From Ruminococcus flavefaciens ATCC 19208 (GTDB taxonomy: Bacteria > Bacillota > Clostridia > Oscillospirales > Ruminococcaceae), in the NCBI RefSeq assembly GCF_000518765.1, contig NZ_KI912489.1, positions 314,652 to 378,651 on the forward strand: a stretch of DNA of 64,000 nucleotides, written 5' to 3'. Below are positions 59,466 to 64,000 of this stretch, piece by piece (position 1 is the stretch's first letter; the number at the start of each line of letters is the position of its first letter). Made by a program: the position numbers and the translations under genes. Below the pieces are notes generated by a model. It had not been told where the DNA came from. It did not search any database and saw only the letters and a list, made by a program, of their open reading frames with translations.

Positions 59466-60730
59466 GCTTTCATTACCTCCCACGGACTTGTTATCCTGCC
59501 TGTCAGCGCACTTGCTGCGGCAGTTGCAGGACTTGCAAGGTATACCTCGGACTCGGGGTGTCCCATACGTCCCACGAAATTGCGGTTGGTGGTGGTGACA
59601 GCTCTTTCACCAGCGGCAAGTATTCCCATATATCCGCCTAAACACGGACCGCAGGTAGGTGTGGAGACTACTGCGCCGCATTCGATAAAGGTGCGGAGAA
59701 GCCCCATTTCCATAGCGTCAAGGTATATCTGCTGAGTTGCGGGGATAATGATAACGCGGACGTTTTTTGCGACCTTGTGTCCTTTCATTATCTCAGCGGC
59801 AGCTAAAAGGTCCTCAAGTCTGCCGTTTGTGCATGAGCCGATAACTACCTGATCTATTTTGATCTCGCCTATGCTGTCGAAAGTCCTTGCATTTTCGGGA
59901 AGATGCGGGAATGCCACGGTAGGCTCTATCTGCGAAAGGTCGATGTTTATTACTTCATCGTACTCCGCATCTGGGTCAGCCTTGTATATAACAGGCTCTG
60001 CGCCGCCGTGTTCGCGGATATAGTCGAGGGTGATATCGTCCACCTCGAAAATACCGTTCTTTGCACCTGCTTCGATAGCCATATTCGCTATGCAGAGGCG
60101 GTCAGCCATTGAAAGTGAGGAAAGTCCCTCGCCAGTGAACTCCATAGAGCGGTAAAGTGCGCCGTCAACGCCTATTTTACCGATGATGTGGAGTATAACG
60201 TCCTTGCCCGAAACGTATCTGCGGAGAGTGCCTGTAAGGTTGAACTTTATAGCTGATGGCACTTTGAACCATGCTTTTCCCACAGCCATACCGCAAGCCA
60301 TATCCGTAGAGCCTACGCCTGTTGAGAATGCTCCGAGAGCACCGTAGGTACAGGTGTGTGAGTCTGCGCCGATGACAACATTGCCTGCTGTTACAAGTCC
60401 TTTTTCGGGGAGCAGGGCGTGTTCTATGCCCATTTCTCCAACGTCGTAAAAATGGGTGACTTCCATATCATTGCAGAAATCGCGGCACATTTTGCACTGC
60501 TCTGCCGCTTTTATGTCCTTGTTAGGTGCAAAATGATCCATGACCATTGTGACCTTGTTTTTGTCAAACACGCTGTCCCTGCCAAGCTTTGCGAACTCCT
60601 TTATAGCTACGGGGGAGGTGATATCGTTACCGAGAACGAGATCAAGGTCTGCGAGAATAAGCTCTCCTGCGCTGACGGACTTCTTGCCCGAATGAGCCGC
60701 AAGTATCTTCTGCGTCATTGTCATTGCCAT
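59462..60730 (-). CDS. leuC: 3-isopropylmalate dehydratase large subunit
   Basis: About 422 aa from ATG 60730 (AAAGGA nine bases upstream; the ATG at 60739 touches that site). Aconitase-type [4Fe-4S] enzyme: [37 protein letters not shown] and [12 protein letters not shown] provide the cluster cysteines. The length matches the short LeuC2/HacA type pairing with the short LeuD here. Isomerises 2- to 3-isopropylmalate. Confidence 0.97.
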   Translation of the reverse strand: MAMTMTQKILAAHSGKKSVSAGELILADLDLVLGNDITSPVAIKEFAKLGRDSVFDKNKVTMVMDHFAPNKDIKAAEQCKMCRDFCNDMEVTHFYDVGEMGIEHALLPEKGLVTAGNVVIGADSHTCTYGALGAFSTGVGSTDMACGMAVGKAWFKVPSAIKFNLTGTLRRYVSGKDVILHIIGKIGVDGALYRSMEFTGEGLSSLSMADRLCIANMAIEAGAKNGIFEVDDITLDYIREHGGAEPVIYKADPDAEYDEVINIDLSQIEPTVAFPHLPENARTFDSIGEIKIDQVVIGSCTNGRLEDLLAAAEIMKGHKVAKNVRVIIIPATQQIYLDAMEMGLLRTFIECGAVVSTPTCGPCLGGYMGILAAGERAVTTTNRNFVGRMGHPESEVYLASPATAAASALTGRITSPWEVMKA

Positions 60731-60756
60731 TTTTATCATTCCTTTGCAGGTAATAT

Positions 60757-61377
60757 TTAATTCTTTTCCACGGGGAAACTAAAGAACGGGCTGCCTGCCT
60801 TTATCATAAGCAGTATTCCGATAATGAGGAAGGGCAGTCCGTAAAATATGCTGCGCTGCTCTTTTTCGCGGTTTACGACTACTACGCCCAGCTTTGTGAC
60901 ATTTTCGACGGGGATTACGTCTTCTTTTGCGTAGTAATTGCCCATTCTTGAAACAAAATCAAGCAGCTTATCAGTGTATTCGTATGAGAAGTAACCCGTG
61001 ACTTTTTCTCCTGCAAGGAGCTTACTGTATTCCTCAGAGTCCTTTTCAACGGCGATAAACTGATATTTCCTGTGAACACTGCCGATGAATATCTCAATAT
61101 TCTTCATTATTCCCTTTTGAACATTTGCCGCAACAACGTCACGGCTTTTTTCAGCCCCTTTAAGTCTGCCTTTATATGGCACTGCACTGAAAAGCACACC
61201 GCGGTTTTCACGAACGTCATCATCTTCAAAAATGAAGCCTGCCTGATCGAGTCTTGATGATACCCTGCCTAATCTGTATATGCCGTTTGCAAACAGAATA
61301 AGAGCTAAAATCAGGAATACCGCTGCTATAATATGCATTTTATTGGGACGGAGCCTTCTGACATACATATCCGCCAT
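60757..61377 (-). CDS. membrane protein of unknown function inside the ilv-leu operon
   Basis: About 206 aa. One membrane helix near the N-terminus ([19 protein letters not shown]) and one near the C-terminus ([16 protein letters not shown]) enclose a roughly 140-residue extracytoplasmic domain with [19 protein letters not shown] and [23 protein letters not shown]. The start ATG 61377 lies two bases after the ilvN stop; there is no good ribosome site, so it is probably coupled. No family recognised. Confidence 0.8.
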   Translation of the reverse strand: MADMYVRRLRPNKMHIIAAVFLILALILFANGIYRLGRVSSRLDQAGFIFEDDDVRENRGVLFSAVPYKGRLKGAEKSRDVVAANVQKGIMKNIEIFIGSVHRKYQFIAVEKDSEEYSKLLAGEKVTGYFSYEYTDKLLDFVSRMGNYYAKEDVIPVENVTKLGVVVVNREKEQRSIFYGLPFLIIGILLMIKAGSPFFSFPVEKN

Positions 61378-61379
61378 GA

Positions 61380-61889
61380 TCACTTCACTGTTTTGAGGCA
61401 GTTCTCACCGCGCTCTATAGCCACGATACCCGTGCGGCACATCTCCATTATGCCGAAGGGCTTGAGAAGCTCGATGAATGCGTCTATCTTTGAGGTCTCG
61501 CCTGTAAGCTCGCAGGTAAGGGAGGTAGGGGAGTAATCCACTATCTTTGAGCGGAATATCTCAACGGCAGTCATGATATCCTGTCGTATCTCAGCCTTGT
61601 TTCTTACCTTTATGAGCAGAAGCTCGCGTATTACAGTCTCATTCTTGTCCATTACCTCAACTTCTCTTACGTCGTAGAGCTTCTGGAGCTGATGCAGTAT
61701 ACGCTCCTTTATATCTTCATCGCCGTGAAAGGCGATAGTTATTCTTGAAAATCCGCTTGACTCGGTCTCGCCAACGGTAAGGCTGTCGATATTGAAGCCG
61801 CGGCGTGTGAACATTCCCGAAACTCGTGAAAGTACACCTGATACATTTGCTACTATAACTCCGATTACATACTGATCCATAACTGTCAC
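61380..61889 (-). CDS. ilvN: acetolactate synthase regulatory (small) subunit
   Basis: 169 aa. An N-terminal ACT domain (VIGVIVANVSGVLSRVSGMF, RRGFNIDSLTVGETE) binds valine for feedback inhibition; the C-terminal domain activates IlvB. One base separates it from the ilvB stop codon, so the two subunits are made together. Confidence 0.97.
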   Translation of the reverse strand: MTVMDQYVIGVIVANVSGVLSRVSGMFTRRGFNIDSLTVGETESSGFSRITIAFHGDEDIKERILHQLQKLYDVREVEVMDKNETVIRELLLIKVRNKAEIRQDIMTAVEIFRSKIVDYSPTSLTCELTGETSKIDAFIELLKPFGIMEMCRTGIVAIERGENCLKTVK

Positions 61890-61890
61890 C

Positions 61891-63573
61891 TCACTTGATT
61901 TCGGTAATAATATCGTCTACCGAACCGCTTGGAGGGAGCATCGGGAGTACGAATTCATCGCTGTCCACTGCGCAGTCGATGATGAAAGGAACGCTGCACG
62001 AAAAGGCTTTTTCTGCCAGCTTTTTCAGCTGTTTTGTGTCACAGGCACGTCCTCCCTCTGCACCGAAAGCTTCTGCCAGCTTTACGAAGTCTGTTTTGCG
62101 GTCGAGAGTCGTGTTGGAATAGTGCTTGTCGAGGTAAAGGGTCTGCCACTGTCTTACCATTCCGAGAACGCCGTTATTCATAATAACTATGGTTATGGGC
62201 AGCTCATGAGAAACTGCTGTAGCAAGCTCGTTAAGGTCCATGCCGAAGCTTCCGTCACCTGTGAAAAGAATGACTCTTTTTCCTGTTGCCATTGCGGCTC
62301 CTACAGCTGCGCCGAGACCGTAGCCCATAGTGCCCAGACCGCCGCTTGAGAGGAAGGTACGGGGCTTTTTGAAGGGATATCTCTGAGCAGTCCACATCTG
62401 ATGCTGACCAACGTCTGTGACTACGATAGCATCATCGGGAGCGTATGAGCTTATGGTATCAATTATATCGTAAGGTGAGAGCTTGCCTTTTATCTTCTTA
62501 TGTGCAGACTTGGTAAGGCGTTTTTCCTCTTCTCTGAGCTTAGCGATACGCTCTGACCACTGAGGGTGCTTTTTCTCCTCTATCATGGCTGTAAGGCGTT
62601 CCACGGCATCGAGGATATCGCCGCGTATGGAAAGGTCGGCAGGGATATTCTTGTTCAGCTCCGCACCGTCAATGTCGATATGGATTATCCTGAATTTCTT
62701 CAGTGATCTGCTGGTTTCCCATGTGGAGCGGTCACTGAACCTTGCACCGAGAGTGATGATAAGGTCAGCTTCGTCCTCGGCAACTGTCGATGCGTAATGT
62801 CCGTGTCTGCCCTGCATACCGAGAAAACGTGGATAGTCTGAGGGAACTGCGGAAAGTCCCATGAGCGAACAGCCCATAGGAGCATCTATTTTGTCGGCAA
62901 GAGCCATTATCTGTGCGGAAGCCTTGCCGCTTATGATACCGCCGCCGAAGTAGATATAAGGTCTTTCAGAGGCGTTGATAAGCTCGGCAGCCTTTTTCAG
63001 CTTTTCCTCCGATGAGAATATGAGCGGATAGGGGATAACAGGCTGAGCATTAGCCTCGAACTCATACTGTGCAAGCTGGATATCCTTGGGTATATCCACA
63101 AGTACAGGTCCCGGTCTGCCTGATTTTGCAATTTTGAAGGCAGTACGGAGAGTGTCGGCAAGGTCCTTTATGTCCTTGACTATGAAATTATGCTTGGTAA
63201 TAGGCATGGTTATGCCTACTATGTCAACTTCCTGAAAGCTGTCGCGCCCGATAAAATCGCAGGAAACATTTCCTGTGATAGCGACTATGGGAACAGAGTC
63301 AAGGTAAGCGGTAGCTATACCTGTTACAAGGTTTGTAGCTCCCGGACCCGATGTAGCGATGACAACGCCCACCTTTCCTGTGGATCTTGCATAGCCGTCA
63401 GCAGCATGAGCTGCGCCCTGTTCATCGGCAGTAAGTATGTGACGGATACGCTCCTTAGCGTTGTAAAGCTCGTCAAAAAGATCTATTACCTGACCGCCGG
63501 GATAGCCGAATATGGTATCACAGCCCTGCTCGATCAGTATTTCAACAACTGTTTTTGCACCTGATATCTTCAT
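61891..63573 (-). CDS. ilvB: acetolactate synthase catalytic (large) subunit
   Basis: 560 aa ThDP enzyme. EQGCDTIFGYPGGQVIDLFDEL (with the catalytic Glu in ADEQGAAHAADGYAR), the FAD region GMQGRHGHYAS, and the ThDP/Mg motif GDGSFGMDLNELATAVSHELP ending in MNNGVLGM. First committed step to valine, leucine and isoleucine. A leader-peptide attenuator and a promoter lie 40-270 bp upstream. Confidence 0.98.
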   Translation of the reverse strand: MKISGAKTVVEILIEQGCDTIFGYPGGQVIDLFDELYNAKERIRHILTADEQGAAHAADGYARSTGKVGVVIATSGPGATNLVTGIATAYLDSVPIVAITGNVSCDFIGRDSFQEVDIVGITMPITKHNFIVKDIKDLADTLRTAFKIAKSGRPGPVLVDIPKDIQLAQYEFEANAQPVIPYPLIFSSEEKLKKAAELINASERPYIYFGGGIISGKASAQIMALADKIDAPMGCSLMGLSAVPSDYPRFLGMQGRHGHYASTVAEDEADLIITLGARFSDRSTWETSRSLKKFRIIHIDIDGAELNKNIPADLSIRGDILDAVERLTAMIEEKKHPQWSERIAKLREEEKRLTKSAHKKIKGKLSPYDIIDTISSYAPDDAIVVTDVGQHQMWTAQRYPFKKPRTFLSSGGLGTMGYGLGAAVGAAMATGKRVILFTGDGSFGMDLNELATAVSHELPITIVIMNNGVLGMVRQWQTLYLDKHYSNTTLDRKTDFVKLAEAFGAEGGRACDTKQLKKLAEKAFSCSVPFIIDCAVDSDEFVLPMLPPSGSVDDIITEIK

Positions 63574-63613
63574 ATGAACCGATCCTTTTTATTGTAGATG
63601 ATATTATGTGTAA

Positions 63614-63643
63614 ACAAAAAACCTCCGACATTCTGTCGGAGGT
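63614..63643 (-). terminator. attenuator terminator upstream of ilvB
   Basis: Minus-strand ACCTCCGACA-GAA-TGTCGGAGGT (63643-63621) followed by TTTTTTG, located between the leader peptide and ilvB. Confidence 0.93.
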
Positions 63644-63673
63644 CAAAGCTTCTTTGCGTAAGATATACTTTTA

Positions 63674-63781
63674 TCAGGCAAGAGCGGCTTTCTGACAGAA
63701 CGAAAAGAATTTACAGTCAGATACAGTGCTGACTGCGCCTGAAATAATGACATGACCTGTGCTTATGAATACAGTTCTCAT
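63674..63781 (-). CDS. leader peptide of the ilv-leu operon
   Basis: A 35-codon reading frame with a strong AAGGAG site eight bases before ATG 63781 and a stop at 63674. Residues 4-20 read VFISTGHVIISGAVSTV; Val and Ile make up 7 of 35 codons and there is one Leu. A perfect hairpin CAGTCAG / CTGACTG (63735-63729, 63720-63714) overlaps codons 16-23. TTCTGTC in codons 28-30 (63700-63694) can pair with GACAGAA (63637-63631) inside the terminator, giving an antiterminator. This arrangement fits ribosome-mediated attenuation by Val/Ile supply. Too short for domain evidence. Confidence 0.8.
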   Translation of the reverse strand: MRTVFISTGHVIISGAVSTVSDCKFFSFCQKAALA

Positions 63782-63813
63782 TATTCTCGCTCCTTACTGA
63801 TTAATATATTTGT

Positions 63814-63842
63814 ATTATATCACTTTGGGGCAATAAAATCAA
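63814..63842 (-). promoter_or_regulatory. promoter of the leader peptide-ilvB-leuB operon
   Basis: Minus-strand TTGATT (63842-63837), 17-bp spacer, TATAAT (63819-63814), about 25 bases before the leader ribosome site. Confidence 0.78.
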
Positions 63843-63907
63843 TAAGGCGCAGTACATTTCGGGATTTTTTGACTGCATGACAGAATTTTGATATATTGGT
63901 TTGTGCA

Positions 63908-64000
63908 TTATGTCAGATTTTTTGTTAGCATATTATTTACTGCGCTGACAAGAGCCTTAACGGAAGAAGTGATGATATCGTTGTCGATACCTGTTCCCCA
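63908..64000 (-). CDS. leuA: C-terminal end of 2-isopropylmalate synthase (partial)
   Basis: The last 30 codons of a gene that runs off the right edge: WGTGIDNDIITSSVKALV followed by SAVNNML. This resembles the end of the LeuA regulatory domain (W-TVGVS-NIIEASW-AL). The same strand and its place before ilvB-leuCDB support the call, but only the tail is visible. Confidence 0.72.
   Translation of the reverse strand, partial: WGTGIDNDIITSSVKALVSAVNNMLTKNLT

Overview
The window looks like chromosomal DNA from a low-to-mid GC Gram-positive anaerobe of the Clostridia, most likely a Ruminococcus or close Oscillospiraceae relative. The main reasons are two secreted proteins with type I dockerins (one on a BspA-type leucine-rich-repeat protein, with Thr/Ser/Lys linkers typical of ruminococcal cellulosome-type proteins), strong GGAGG ribosome sites, textbook TTGACA-17-TATAAT promoters, a CIRCE/HrcA heat-shock operon, Rex with NfnAB, HydE, and T-box and THF riboswitch control. 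Genus-level assignment is inference. Layout: 1-5.9 kb (+) holds secreted or surface proteins: the end of an acidic protein, a dockerin BspA protein, two tandem paralogous lipoproteins with near-identical promoters, and a small secreted protein with a lectin-like motif. 5.9-8.8 kb (-) is nfnA-nfnB-rex, redox balancing plus its NADH sensor. 9.1-12.5 kb (-) is a possible four-gene unit: two paralogous DUF3592-like membrane proteins, a sugar O-acetyltransferase and a LysR regulator. 13.1-16.9 kb (-) is alpha/beta hydrolase-murF-ddl, for the D-Ala-D-Ala step of peptidoglycan synthesis. 17.4-18.3 kb (-) is a lone RepA/RecA-like ATPase lying between inverted arrays of dispersed repeats. 19.0-24.8 kb (+) is a two-gene (split) acyl-CoA dehydratase activase/dehydratase-like system, psd and a lipoprotein. 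24.8-27.3 kb (+) is the housekeeping operon ylxM-ffh-rpsP-khpA. 28.4-34.5 kb (-) is hrcA-grpE-dnaK-dnaJ and two small helical proteins. 34.6-36.7 kb (+) is folT-folC behind a tetrahydrofolate riboswitch. 36.7-41.6 kb holds lipoproteins and a second dockerin protein. 41.8-43.6 kb (-) is a Trp-type T-box controlling trpB2. 44-49.8 kb holds an XRE regulator, a histidine phosphatase, a membrane protein, an RluA-type pseudouridine synthase, luxS and an M23 peptidase. 49.8-56.8 kb (-) holds coaX with an esterase, a U32-like protein, nadA-hydE, ridA and a lipoprotein. 57.1-64 kb (-) is the branched-chain amino-acid cluster leuA (end only) then ilvB-ilvN-x-leuC-leuD-yhfC-leuB, with a leader-peptide attenuator in front of ilvB. 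The least explained signal is in the non-coding DNA. Several intergenic gaps (about 4.9-5.0, 12.6-13.1, 16.96-17.3, 18.4-18.9, 30.5-30.75, 41.65-41.82, 45.46-45.55 kb) carry members of modular repeat families: short palindromes with a constant TGTAGGGG-type end and variable but self-complementary stems, a two-hairpin element whose stems show compensatory changes, arrays of roughly 100-bp units, and 7-nt-periodic tracts (TAGNNNN-like) that run directly into the element ends. Near-identical 106-bp arms of this material lie in inverted orientation on both sides of the lone ATPase gene. These patterns were read by eye from this window only; how widespread they are, and whether they move, cannot be decided here.
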